Assembly (NCBI RefSeq): GCF_000759675.1
Contig: NZ_BAWM01000020.1
Location: forward strand, 401,855 to 465,854
Origin: Neobacillus niacini
GTDB taxonomy: Bacteria; Bacillota; Bacilli; Bacillales; Cytobacillaceae
Direction: 5' to 3'
Length of the DNA stretch: 64,000 nucleotides
The notes below the pieces were generated by a model. That model searched no databases. It had not been told where the DNA came from and worked only from the letters and a program-made list of their open reading frames with translations. Shown here piece by piece: positions 56,378-64,000 of this stretch. The position numbers were made by a program, and so were the translations under genes. Positions within the stretch are counted from its first letter, which is position 1; every line of letters begins with the position of its first letter.

Positions 56378-57559
56378 GTGATACTTCAGAGTTACCGCGA
56401 TACATGGGCAGAAATTTCGTTAGACGCGATTAAACATAATACGGACCAATTTAATAAATATATTGGACCAACGGTTAAATTAATGGCTGTAGTGAAAGCC
56501 GATGGGTACGGTCACGGAGCTGTCCCGGTCGCTAAAGCAGCATTACAAGCCGGCGCCGATTACTTAGGGGTGGCCATTTTGGATGAAGCCATCCAGCTGA
56601 GAGAGGCAGGAATTACCCATCCTATTCTAGTATTAGGGTATACTCCCATTCGCTCAGTAAGGCAGGCAATCTTAGAAGGAATTGATTTGGCTGTTTTTAC
56701 GGAAGACGTTCTTAACGAGGTAATTTTCCAATCCCAGCAACTGCAAAGACGGGCAGCGATCCATTTAAAAATTGATACTGGAATGACTAGAATAGGTGTT
56801 CAAACACGTGAAGAAGCATACATTTTAGCAAAAAAAGCAAAAGCAGCACCTTATGTCACGCTTGAAGGCATTTTTACTCACTTTGCCAACGCAGATAGCA
56901 CCGATCCATCCTATACGCTTCAGCAATATGAACGATTTCAATCGGTCATTTCGTTTTTAAACTATCAACATATTCGTATTCCATTAAAGCATTGCTGCAA
57001 TAGTGCAGGGACGATGAACTTTCCTGAGATGCACCTCGATATGGTCCGTGTAGGAATTGGATTGTATGGACTTTACCCTGACGACTCGTTAAAGAATCAT
57101 ACGATCTCATTCCAGCAAGCCATGACACTTAAAACGAAAATTGTTGGGCTTAAAAAGGTATCAAAGTCGCAGTCGATTAGCTATGGATGTACCTATACTC
57201 CATCAACAGATAGGTTAATTGCCACACTGCCAATCGGTTATGCAGACGGACTCTCCAGACACCTTTCCAACTGCGGGCAATTCCTTTTACATGGACAAAG
57301 GGTTTTAGTGGCTGGCCGAGTCTGCATGGACCAAACCATGATTGATGTAACGAGCGTCCCCTCCTGCCAGCAGGGAGATGAAGTGATTGTTTTCGGGGGA
57401 GATGATGAAGCCTTTCAATCCATTGATGAAATTGCACTACTTATGGGGACCATTAACTATGAGGTTGTCTGCTTAATCGGGAAACGTGTTCCACGTGTAT
57501 ATATGGAAGCAAACAACGAAATAATCGAGAATGACCTGCAGACTGTGGCATGTACATGA
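56378..57559 (+). CDS. alr: Alanine racemase
   Basis: A 393-residue PLP enzyme interconverting L- and D-alanine. The PLP lysine is in KLMAVVKADGYGHGAVPVAK (K40) and the catalytic tyrosine in SQSISYGCTY. The Alr C-terminal domain carries GRVCMDQTMIDVT. It starts at GTG 56378 behind GGGGAGGGAAATTT. Placed after ald and near an alanine permease, it probably has a catabolic role, feeding D-alanine into alanine dehydrogenase. The chromosome usually has another alr for cell wall synthesis, which cannot be judged here. Confidence 0.96.
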   Translation: MILQSYRDTWAEISLDAIKHNTDQFNKYIGPTVKLMAVVKADGYGHGAVPVAKAALQAGADYLGVAILDEAIQLREAGITHPILVLGYTPIRSVRQAILEGIDLAVFTEDVLNEVIFQSQQLQRRAAIHLKIDTGMTRIGVQTREEAYILAKKAKAAPYVTLEGIFTHFANADSTDPSYTLQQYERFQSVISFLNYQHIRIPLKHCCNSAGTMNFPEMHLDMVRVGIGLYGLYPDDSLKNHTISFQQAMTLKTKIVGLKKVSKSQSISYGCTYTPSTDRLIATLPIGYADGLSRHLSNCGQFLLHGQRVLVAGRVCMDQTMIDVTSVPSCQQGDEVIVFGGDDEAFQSIDEIALLMGTINYEVVCLIGKRVPRVYMEANNEIIENDLQTVACT

Positions 57560-57573
57560 TTTGCGGAACTTCC

Positions 57574-57616
57574 ATGAAAAAAGGTCACATGAACTTATCT
57601 ACGTGACCATTTTTCT
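57574..57616. terminator. Terminator after alr
   Basis: AAAAGGTCAC and GTGACCATTTTT form a stem with a loop of about 13 bases, flanked by A- and T-runs, directly after the racemase gene. Confidence 0.82.
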
Positions 57617-57648
57617 TGATTTTAAGCTTTAAAGGGCATTAGACCTAT

Positions 57649-57661
57649 GGTGACAGGCACC
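57649..57661. repeat. GGTGACAGGCACC repeat, second copy
   Basis: Same 13-base core as at 54948-54960, again located just beyond the 3' end of a gene. Confidence 0.55.
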
Positions 57662-57677
57662 CGAAATTAATTTCCGG

Positions 57678-59567
57678 TTAGACACCATCTATAACGGATG
57701 AGGTTGCGATGGTGTGCCATAGGTTTGCGCTTATGGCTTTGGTTTCTCCTTTTAGCTGCTGGCTGTCAAAATACAAGATTTCTTGTTCTAGCTCTTCTAT
57801 TTTGGTGTTTTGGCCTGTTAGGTAGGCATTGATTCTTAGGACGGCGGTTTCGATTCTCCTCAATAGACCGCCGATCCGAAGATCGAATACATCAAGGCCA
57901 AAGATTTTATTTTCTTCCATCCATTGGTTATGATAGACCTCGATGAATTGCTCTACTCGTTTCTTCAATTCTGGCAAAACGAACTGGCTATATTCCGCTA
58001 AAGCCTCCTGATCTTGAACCAGATAAGCATTGCGAATCCCAATTCCGATTTCAGACTTTATCGCTAACACCTGGCTCAATGCAAACTGTGTTTGAAACAA
58101 TGTTTCCCATTTAGGATTTCTCATCATACATTCGCCAAAATACTGAGCACAATCCCGGAAATGCTCGGCATAAGCCTTAGGGATAACATGCTTGTCAAAT
58201 AAACCACACAAAATATCCTGGTATAATAAGTATTTAGGCGGGTTAAGGGAATGTCGGTCTGTCGAAGTATGGTCTGGTACCAGCATGGTCCGATCCAGAT
58301 TCATAAAGTCCTCATAGCTACCGCCCACACATGTTTGAAAACGGGCGGAAAGGCTGCTTGTATCCTGGTTGCCGGCATAACAAAGCTCTGCCCATAGCTG
58401 TAAGGTCGGAAGGATGGAATAGATTGAAGCCTCGGCACCATTGTCTCCCCATGCGGTTAGGAAAACTTCTTTAATTCCATTATTCACACAGCTTTGATGA
58501 GCCATTTCCCCAATATATCTACTGAATTGATTGTTTGGCGAAAAGCCCATCCACTTCCAAGCACCACCGGCAAAAACAATCCGGTCGCTTAGCTGCTTAT
58601 GCTTTTTCATCATCCCATCGTATTTTTCCGGGTCCACAGAATAGTAATCCCAGTAGACTAACGAGATATCATTAGGAATCATTTCGATCACATCCTGCCT
58701 GATTGGGCTATTCACATCATAATATTCCCCAGCATTCGCAAGCCGGAAAAACATATCGCTCCACATCATAGGCTTGTAGCCATATTTCCTGGCAATTTCC
58801 ATCACTCTGCCAAAATGCTTTACCATCAGCATCGATCGTTCTTGGTAACCATGCTGATTAAGATACTTGCCAAGCCCCATCATATGTGCTTCATCCATGC
58901 CTATATTGATTTTTCTGCTCGATAGATTAGCAGCCATCGTTTCGAACATCCGATCAATCAATTGATAGGTTTTCTCTTCGTCTATTAATAAAATATCATT
59001 ACAATCGACTATATCGGAAAAAGCATTCCATTTAAGAGCTCCACCTAAATGTGCCAATGTTTGAATACAAGGAACAAGCTCAATCCCAAACAAACTTGCG
59101 TATCGATCCATACTTTTTAGTTCTTCTCCAGTGTAACGGCCGCGCATATAGCCAAAATACGGATAACCCTCGATTTCATAGGTATCCTCGGTATAAAGCT
59201 GGACGGTCGTATACCCCATTAATGCCAGGTGTTTAATCATCTCTTGAAACGTTTCAACCTTAATCACAGCATTTCTGGAGCAGTCGATCATCACTCCGAG
59301 ACTTACATATACGGGGTTCTCTTTCCTGTCAAAGACTTCCCCTTTTTTCACCTCTTCGATGAACAATCCCAGTGCACGATAGATTTGATGAATCTCTTGA
59401 TAGAGGATGGTACCAGTGTTTCCATCATATGTAATATGGATACCGGCTTCTGTTTTCCCAAATTGAACCGGAATTCCCTCCTCAGACAATTGAATCCCTA
59501 ATAAAGGCAGAATTTCCGTAACAGCTGAAACTTGTTGATCCGTTAATCCTTGCAGTTTTACTATCAT
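57678..59567 (-). CDS. GH20 beta-N-acetylhexosaminidase, second GH20C-like copy
   Basis: A 629-residue cytoplasmic enzyme, clearly homologous over its full length to that at 12567-14447. Shared landmarks are VMIDCSRNAVIKVE, YTEDTYEIEGYPYFGYMRGR and the catalytic Asp-Glu in INIGMDEAHMMGLGKYLNQH. The sequences differ enough to be old paralogues or separately acquired genes. The ATG at 59567 follows AGGAGGTATTGTGA. A hairpin separates it from the upstream FAD oxidoreductase gene on the same strand. With NanE and a ROK kinase nearby it likely releases GlcNAc, GalNAc or another 2-acetamido sugar inside the cell. Confidence 0.92.
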   Translation of the reverse strand: MIVKLQGLTDQQVSAVTEILPLLGIQLSEEGIPVQFGKTEAGIHITYDGNTGTILYQEIHQIYRALGLFIEEVKKGEVFDRKENPVYVSLGVMIDCSRNAVIKVETFQEMIKHLALMGYTTVQLYTEDTYEIEGYPYFGYMRGRYTGEELKSMDRYASLFGIELVPCIQTLAHLGGALKWNAFSDIVDCNDILLIDEEKTYQLIDRMFETMAANLSSRKINIGMDEAHMMGLGKYLNQHGYQERSMLMVKHFGRVMEIARKYGYKPMMWSDMFFRLANAGEYYDVNSPIRQDVIEMIPNDISLVYWDYYSVDPEKYDGMMKKHKQLSDRIVFAGGAWKWMGFSPNNQFSRYIGEMAHQSCVNNGIKEVFLTAWGDNGAEASIYSILPTLQLWAELCYAGNQDTSSLSARFQTCVGGSYEDFMNLDRTMLVPDHTSTDRHSLNPPKYLLYQDILCGLFDKHVIPKAYAEHFRDCAQYFGECMMRNPKWETLFQTQFALSQVLAIKSEIGIGIRNAYLVQDQEALAEYSQFVLPELKKRVEQFIEVYHNQWMEENKIFGLDVFDLRIGGLLRRIETAVLRINAYLTGQNTKIEELEQEILYFDSQQLKGETKAISANLWHTIATSSVIDGV

Positions 59568-59589
59568 TCACAATACCTCCTAAAGCGGG

Positions 59590-59637
59590 AAAAAAGAAGC
59601 CTGCACGAGCTCAATGAACTGACAGCTTCTTTTCCCT
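59590..59637 (-). terminator. Hairpin between FAD gene and GH20 gene
   Basis: AAAAGAAGC and GCTTCTTTTTT pair across a long loop that has inner pairing, with T-run on the minus strand. It would reduce transcription into the GH20 gene or end the upstream operon. Confidence 0.65.
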
Positions 59638-59689
59638 TTTGAGTTGCTTATAAAAGTAACTTGAAATGGTCATAACAACCAATAACCCA

Positions 59690-61279
59690 TTACCTAATCT
59701 TTGCTTGTTCGACGACTTCTTCAGGCCAATGCAATTGAAGCTTTTGTTCTTCTAACATTGTTTGAAAGGCTTCTAGGTGTTGTGGATTTTCACGCACCTC
59801 ATGCGGTGTGACATGGTGAAGAATAGCATACGCCGCCAAATAGCCTGCTGCTTCACCAATATTCCACTCAGTCGGGTGTAATCGGTAACAGCCATTTGTG
59901 ATTTGAGTGGTGCCGATATTTTTACAAGCCGGGAGGAGATTTTTTACCCGGACCGGCAGCAAGGCGCCCAATGGGATTTCATACGGATTGTTTGGAATAT
60001 AGAAAGTCCGATTGGAGACCGTCGTTGGGTGAATGTCTAAGTGATAGCTTCCAACGCCGACACTGTCGAAATACTGACAAATTCCCTTTTCACCTCGTAA
60101 TTCCTTGCTTACATCGTGTTCCGTAATCGTGTACACCGCTTTAATTCTCCGCGATTCACGAATATAAGGGTGTTTCGCCAATCCATCCTCAGTTCCCAGA
60201 ACATGCTTGCAAAGCCGTAACCCTGGGAAGCCTTTTCTTCCGTCCAAATGAGGCGCCTCTGTTTGCAGCCAGTAAAGCAGCGAAAGACTTAGTTGTCTGG
60301 CACCCTCTAAATTTTTCAATCTATCTTCTTCCGGTACGTCATAAATCGGTTCTATATAATAATCATTCTGTTCCCAATTAATCAAGGTAATTTCGCTGTT
60401 AAATAAATCTCCTTCGAAAATGGAAGGGTCGACAATTCTCCGATAATCCCATAATGACGGGATGCCCTTATCATTTGGAAAAAGCGTAAATTCCTTCATG
60501 GTTTCCGTATCATCTACATCCGTTGCAGACCAGCTGAAGATCGGCAAGGTAGAAAAACTAGGAATATACTGGCGCCAAAAATCATATTGAGCGGGTTTTT
60601 CAATCGTAAAGTCTTCCCCTTCAAAATATTCAACCGCGAACACATGGGTAATCGATTGCATATCAAGTGGATTCGCTTCTTCCAATCCATGCGGTTCACC
60701 GTTTTCCGATTTCGATTCCGCCCCAGTTACATACTCCACTTGGGCTAAGGGTAAAACATCACCACAATCTGTGGCATCTAAATAATAGCTGCCTTTTAGT
60801 AAAACGGTAGTTTTCGTAGGTATATGCTGAACCGTAACGGATTGTACCCTATCCATATCGGTATCAGCTGCTATAGGTTTATATTCATGCAGGATAGTAA
60901 TGCGACCGCTATTTACGTAAGGTGCCAGCATATCCTCCATTACCTGCAAGGCTACTTTCGGTTCATGAGCTAGCCTGCTCACCCAGCCATTCCCTGGATT
61001 TAAAGTTTCATTCTGTTTACTTTCCTCCGTCAATGGATAATTATCCCTATAGTATTGACGGACACGATTTCGAAATTCTCGATAAGTCCCTGTGCAGCCA
61101 AAGCGTTCGATCCACTGATGTTCATCTGGTGGAACCGCTTGACTCGTTAATTGGCCACCGATCCAATCCGTTACTTCTGTCATGATGACACGCAGTCCCT
61201 TTTTGGCCACAGCCAAAGCGGCCATACATCCGCCAAGACCCCCGCCTATCACAATCACATCTGCTTGACGCTCTTTCAT
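59690..61279 (-). CDS. FAD-dependent oxidoreductase (FAD_oxidored family)
   Basis: A 529-residue flavoprotein. The start is ATG 61279 behind GGAGGATATCGGG; an ATG at 61312 immediately after the ROK stop is possible but weaker. The dinucleotide site is ADVIVIGGGLGGCMAALAVA, and YLDATDCGDVLPLAQVEYVTG and PEEDRLKNLEGARQLSL follow. TQITNGCYRLHPTEWNIGEA at the C-terminus is characteristic of the family often seen in glycan-degradation loci. No proven reaction is known; oxidation of a sugar hydroxyl to a keto sugar is one possibility. It overlaps or adjoins the ROK gene, so they are co-transcribed. Confidence 0.85.
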   Translation of the reverse strand: MKERQADVIVIGGGLGGCMAALAVAKKGLRVIMTEVTDWIGGQLTSQAVPPDEHQWIERFGCTGTYREFRNRVRQYYRDNYPLTEESKQNETLNPGNGWVSRLAHEPKVALQVMEDMLAPYVNSGRITILHEYKPIAADTDMDRVQSVTVQHIPTKTTVLLKGSYYLDATDCGDVLPLAQVEYVTGAESKSENGEPHGLEEANPLDMQSITHVFAVEYFEGEDFTIEKPAQYDFWRQYIPSFSTLPIFSWSATDVDDTETMKEFTLFPNDKGIPSLWDYRRIVDPSIFEGDLFNSEITLINWEQNDYYIEPIYDVPEEDRLKNLEGARQLSLSLLYWLQTEAPHLDGRKGFPGLRLCKHVLGTEDGLAKHPYIRESRRIKAVYTITEHDVSKELRGEKGICQYFDSVGVGSYHLDIHPTTVSNRTFYIPNNPYEIPLGALLPVRVKNLLPACKNIGTTQITNGCYRLHPTEWNIGEAAGYLAAYAILHHVTPHEVRENPQHLEAFQTMLEEQKLQLHWPEEVVEQAKIR

Positions 61280-61312
61280 CCCGATATCCTCCATTGCTTC
61301 ATACTTCTCCAT

Positions 61313-62236
61313 CTAGAATCCATTCTCATGTGTGTTACGAATCGTGTCGATGATGAGTTTTGCCGCTCCGATGGAACCAGCCATATTACCAAGAAGTGCA
61401 GGTCTTACCTCAACCGGTACAGCACTTTTCTTCAACGCTTTCAAAAAGGCATCCCACCAAAACTCCTTTGATTCGATCACCCCGCCGCCAATAATGACAG
61501 CTTGTGGATCTAAACCATTCGAGAGATTAGTGATCACCACGGACAAATGGGCAATGTACTCTTCAATGACAGAAACAATTTCTTTTCTGCTATTCTGGTA
61601 ATCTTCCATTACCTTTACCCCTGACTCATAGGATTGGTTTGTTGCTTTCTCGGCAAAACGAACGAGTGCATTCCCAGACAAATACTGCTCCATACAGCCC
61701 TTTTGGCCACAATTGCAGGGAAGGCCATTGGGAATCAAGATTACATGCCCCCACTCGCCGCCACTCCAGTGTGCCCCTCGAAAAATTTCTCCGTTCACAA
61801 GGTTTGCTCCACCAACACCCGTACCAAGCGTTAACATCGTAATATCTTTTAAGTTCCTTCCAGCACCTAACCATTGTTCACCCATAAGGGCAGTATTGGC
61901 ATCATTATCCACCACCACAGGGAGATTTAGATGATGCTCTATGATCTTTTTTACATTCGTTCCCTGCCAGCCAGGCAGATTAGCGGTTGCATAAACCACT
62001 TCACCAGTGGCTACATTGACTCTTCCCGCTGTACCAATTCCAACCCCTGCAATATCCTGATGGGCACTGTGCAACTCTCCAACGATCTTCTTCAGGTTTT
62101 CAACAATATGATCTCTTCCAAGAGATGACTCTGTATCGATTTTTAAGGAATGCAGCATTTTCCCATGATCATCAATTACCATTCCTTTTATCGAAGTGCC
62201 GCCAATATCAATCCCAGCAACCTTCACAAATTTCAC
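61313..62236 (-). CDS. ROK family kinase, probably ManNAc or GlcNAc kinase
   Basis: A 307-residue cytoplasmic kinase. The ATP phosphate motif is VAGIDIGGTSIKGMVID, the catalytic region VVVDNDANTALMGE, and the zinc motif PCNCGQKGCMEQYLSG is complete, unlike the ROK at the left edge. Substrate is inferred: adjacent NanE needs ManNAc-6-phosphate, so ManNAc kinase (NanK) is reasonable, although glucokinase or GlcNAc kinase cannot be excluded. The start lies 31 bases after nanE. Confidence 0.9.
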   Translation of the reverse strand: MKFVKVAGIDIGGTSIKGMVIDDHGKMLHSLKIDTESSLGRDHIVENLKKIVGELHSAHQDIAGVGIGTAGRVNVATGEVVYATANLPGWQGTNVKKIIEHHLNLPVVVDNDANTALMGEQWLGAGRNLKDITMLTLGTGVGGANLVNGEIFRGAHWSGGEWGHVILIPNGLPCNCGQKGCMEQYLSGNALVRFAEKATNQSYESGVKVMEDYQNSRKEIVSVIEEYIAHLSVVITNLSNGLDPQAVIIGGGVIESKEFWWDAFLKALKKSAVPVEVRPALLGNMAGSIGAAKLIIDTIRNTHENGF

Positions 62237-62267
62237 TTACCTTTCGATTCAATGTAGAGTATCCAGG

Positions 62268-62972
62268 TTAATTTTGGGTTTTCTCTTTCATTTTTTTGAT
62301 TTCAGACACATACATTTCTGTAATCAGCTGTGGTCTCGTAATCGCCGACCCCACAACTACCGCATGTGCTCCAAGACACAAAGCCTCAGTCACTTGGCTC
62401 GGCAAATGAAATTGACCTTCGGCAATAACAGGGATTTTAACTGCATCATATACCTCTTTTATGAGTTGAAAATCCGGTCCATATTGTTCTCTTTCTGTAT
62501 AGGAGGTGTATCCAGATAATGTGGTCGAAATACAATCCACATGTAGTGCTTCGGCCATAAGAGCTTCTTCCAATGTAGAAGTATCCGCCATCACTTTTAC
62601 ACCATGATTCTGAATGTACTTTACGAGTTCTTCGAATGATTCACCATTCGGGCGTAATCGATTCGTCGCATCCAAAGCTATGACATCAACCCCAGCTTCG
62701 ATTAACTCTTTCACCTCCATCAGAGTTGGCGTAATATAAACCTCACTATCCGGATAGTTTCTTTTTATTAATCCGATCACAGGTAAATGGACGGTGTTCT
62801 TAATTGCAACAATATCAGCTGCCCCGTTGGCACGAATTGCTCTTGCTCCGCCTATTTCTGCTGCTTTTGCCATTTTCGCCATCACGTCGGCACCATGCAA
62901 GGGTTCATCCTCTAAAGCTTGACATGAAACGATTAATCCCTTTTTGACCTGTCCAAAAAATGAATCGCTCAT
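62268..62972 (-). CDS. nanE: N-acetylmannosamine-6-phosphate 2-epimerase
   Basis: A 234-residue TIM-barrel enzyme that converts ManNAc-6-P to GlcNAc-6-P. GLIVSCQALEDEPLHGADVM at the N-terminus and VIGLIKRNYPDSEVYITPTL carry the catalytic lysine region; DVIALDATNRLRPNG and VVGSAITRPQLIT are typical. The ATG at 62972 follows AGGGGAGATGATAAA. It opens the nanE-ROK-FAD run; sialic acid lyase or transporter genes are not visible within the window. Confidence 0.94.
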   Translation of the reverse strand: MSDSFFGQVKKGLIVSCQALEDEPLHGADVMAKMAKAAEIGGARAIRANGAADIVAIKNTVHLPVIGLIKRNYPDSEVYITPTLMEVKELIEAGVDVIALDATNRLRPNGESFEELVKYIQNHGVKVMADTSTLEEALMAEALHVDCISTTLSGYTSYTEREQYGPDFQLIKEVYDAVKIPVIAEGQFHLPSQVTEALCLGAHAVVVGSAITRPQLITEMYVSEIKKMKEKTQN

Positions 62973-63070
62973 TTTATCATCTCCCCTAAATCTCCTTCTC
63001 TTGCCTTCTATTAGAAGTTATCACTTATCATTTCATTCACAAATCCACTATTCAAATGTTTAAAACTCCA

Positions 63071-63829
63071 TTAATCAAAGAAGCTCTTCACTGCATCCAT
63101 CACATTTGTCTCAAAACGAGCGGTTGTATAGCAATGGTCACTCCCATGAATCCAATGGACCGACCCCTTTTCGGCAAAAATTTCAGCCAGCTTCCATGAA
63201 ACAAAAGGCGGTACAGCATCATCATGTGTGCCATGAATCAGCTTCACTTCAGCGGTAACCTGCTTTGCCGCCTCATAAATATCGAGTTCGAACACATCAT
63301 CGAGTAAGGCTTTTCCGATCACATTGCCGCCGAAATCAATGGTTCCCGTTTCGATGTAATGGAGTAACGCTTCTCCTTGTAATTTTCTTGTTAAAACATC
63401 CTGCATATTGGCTGCTGGACTGAGCAAAATCAGCTTCTTTACCCGTTCCCGCAAACTCGAAGCAGCTAAGATGGAAACCGCACCGCCCATACTAAATCCA
63501 AGCAGATTCATAGAATTCGCATCTATTAACTCGCAATTTTCAGCATAGTGAAAGACCGCTAGGCAGTCTTTCACCTCAGAGGTCATCGTCATCTCTATAA
63601 ACTTGCCATCACTTTCTCCGCTGCCAATAAAATCAAAGCGAAAACTCGCGAATCCCCTAGCCGCTAATGCATCCGCCAGCTTTTTAAATAAAAAATGAGA
63701 TTCGCCTTTATGCCCGGTAAATCCATGGTTATAAATGACCGCTGGAAACGGACCATCCCCGTCTGGCTTTGTCATCATTCCCCTGATGGTCAATCCGTCT
63801 CTCATTACTTCAAAATGTTTGATTTCCAC
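63071..63829 (-). CDS. Alpha/beta hydrolase (esterase-like)
   Basis: A 252-residue serine hydrolase. AVIYNHGFTGHKGESHF is the oxyanion region, the nucleophile serine is in MNLLGFSMGGAVSILAA, and the Asp and His are in IHGTHDDAVPP and IHGSDHCYTT. No signal peptide is present. The start was placed at GTG 63829 (VEIKHFEVMRDG); GTG 63832 and ATG 63871 are alternatives, the last overlapping the preceding gene. It may deacetylate or de-esterify an imported glycan fragment, such as an O-acetylated sugar, but the context is the only support for that. Confidence 0.85.
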   Translation of the reverse strand: MEIKHFEVMRDGLTIRGMMTKPDGDGPFPAVIYNHGFTGHKGESHFLFKKLADALAARGFASFRFDFIGSGESDGKFIEMTMTSEVKDCLAVFHYAENCELIDANSMNLLGFSMGGAVSILAASSLRERVKKLILLSPAANMQDVLTRKLQGEALLHYIETGTIDFGGNVIGKALLDDVFELDIYEAAKQVTAEVKLIHGTHDDAVPPFVSWKLAEIFAEKGSVHWIHGSDHCYTTARFETNVMDAVKSFFD

Positions 63830-63845
63830 CACAGCACGACCTTTT

Positions 63846-64000
63846 TTAATTGGTTGTCTTCGCTTGAACATGTGTTTTCAAACCGACTTCAAACATCCTG
63901 CTCCAAGGCATATAGCAATCGTCTATGATCACTTGATAGGTGTCATCCTGAAGATGATCATGAATAAACTGTTCTAATTGTTCTTTCACAATATCTGCTA
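63846..64000 (-). CDS. 3' end of an unidentified gene
   Basis: An open frame enters from the right edge and stops with TAA at 63846-63848. Its last 50 residues include EQLEQFIHDHLQDDTYQVI and DDCYMPWSRMFEVGLKTH. No family is recognised from this tail. It is on the same strand as, and adjacent to, the hydrolase and nanE genes, so it probably belongs to the same amino-sugar operon. Confidence 0.6.
   Translation of the reverse strand, partial: ADIVKEQLEQFIHDHLQDDTYQVIIDDCYMPWSRMFEVGLKTHVQAKTTN

Noticed and set aside
57678..63829. Sialic acid catabolic operon
   Set aside because: NanE and a ROK kinase are present, but no lyase, sialidase or sialic transporter is visible, so the stronger label is not supported.
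1..64000. CRISPR arrays, prophage, tRNA or rRNA genes
   Set aside because: No regularly spaced repeats, phage structural genes, tRNA cloverleaf or rRNA sequence were recognised in the window.

Overview
The window looks like chromosomal DNA of a low-GC Bacillaceae bacterium (Bacillus/Neobacillus type). The supporting signs are strong GGAGG ribosome sites, frequent GTG/TTG starts, cre-like CcpA sites, many rho-independent terminators, a YesM/YesN-type two-component system with Lpl-type sugar ABC transporter, and an adeR-ald module. No rRNA, tRNA, CRISPR or phage genes were seen. Most of the DNA is accessory carbohydrate catabolism and nearly everything before 49 kb is on the minus strand.

Region 1 (1-26 kb) is an N-glycan utilisation locus. 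A secreted GH85 endo-beta-N-acetylglucosaminidase and a divergent secreted GH84 hexosaminidase would release and trim glycans outside. An ABC transporter (binding lipoprotein plus two permeases) next to a sensor kinase and AraC-type regulator would import oligosaccharides. Cytoplasmic GH38 (two), GH125, GH20 (GH20C-like), GH1 and a ROK kinase would dismantle them. The GH38/GH125/GH20C/ROK set recalls the pneumococcal N-glycan locus. A stem-loop terminator inside the GH84 leader suggests transcription attenuation.

Region 2 (26-28 kb) has a DoxX-type membrane gene, a 5' stub of an ABC ATPase gene that also exists intact at 49 kb, and a frameshifted ROK fructokinase gene.

Region 3 (28-48 kb) is an inositol catabolic cluster (iolB, J, E, D, A, C, G) joined to an unusual upstream unit: LacI regulator, second sugar ABC transporter, PHP-domain phosphoesterase, aldo-keto reductase, TIM-barrel epimerase and a GH38-related DUF5054-type enzyme. 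A secreted endonuclease/exonuclease/phosphatase-fold enzyme with a carbohydrate-binding domain lies upstream and shares the palindromic LacI-type operator ATTAAACCGGTTTAAT. This suggests one regulon that releases, imports and degrades an inositol-containing glycoside or glycolipid. iolJ carries an in-frame stop. IS6 and IS4 transposase fragments and a duplicated promoter/operator region show past rearrangement.

Region 4 (49-57.6 kb) holds an ABC-2 exporter pair, a dihydroorotase-like gene remnant, a small membrane protein and an alanine module (permease, PucR/AdeR-type regulator, alanine dehydrogenase, alanine racemase).

Region 5 (57.6-64 kb) is a second amino-sugar cluster: a second GH20C-like enzyme, a FAD-dependent oxidoreductase, a ROK kinase, N-acetylmannosamine-6-phosphate epimerase (NanE), an alpha/beta hydrolase and the 3' end of an unidentified gene.
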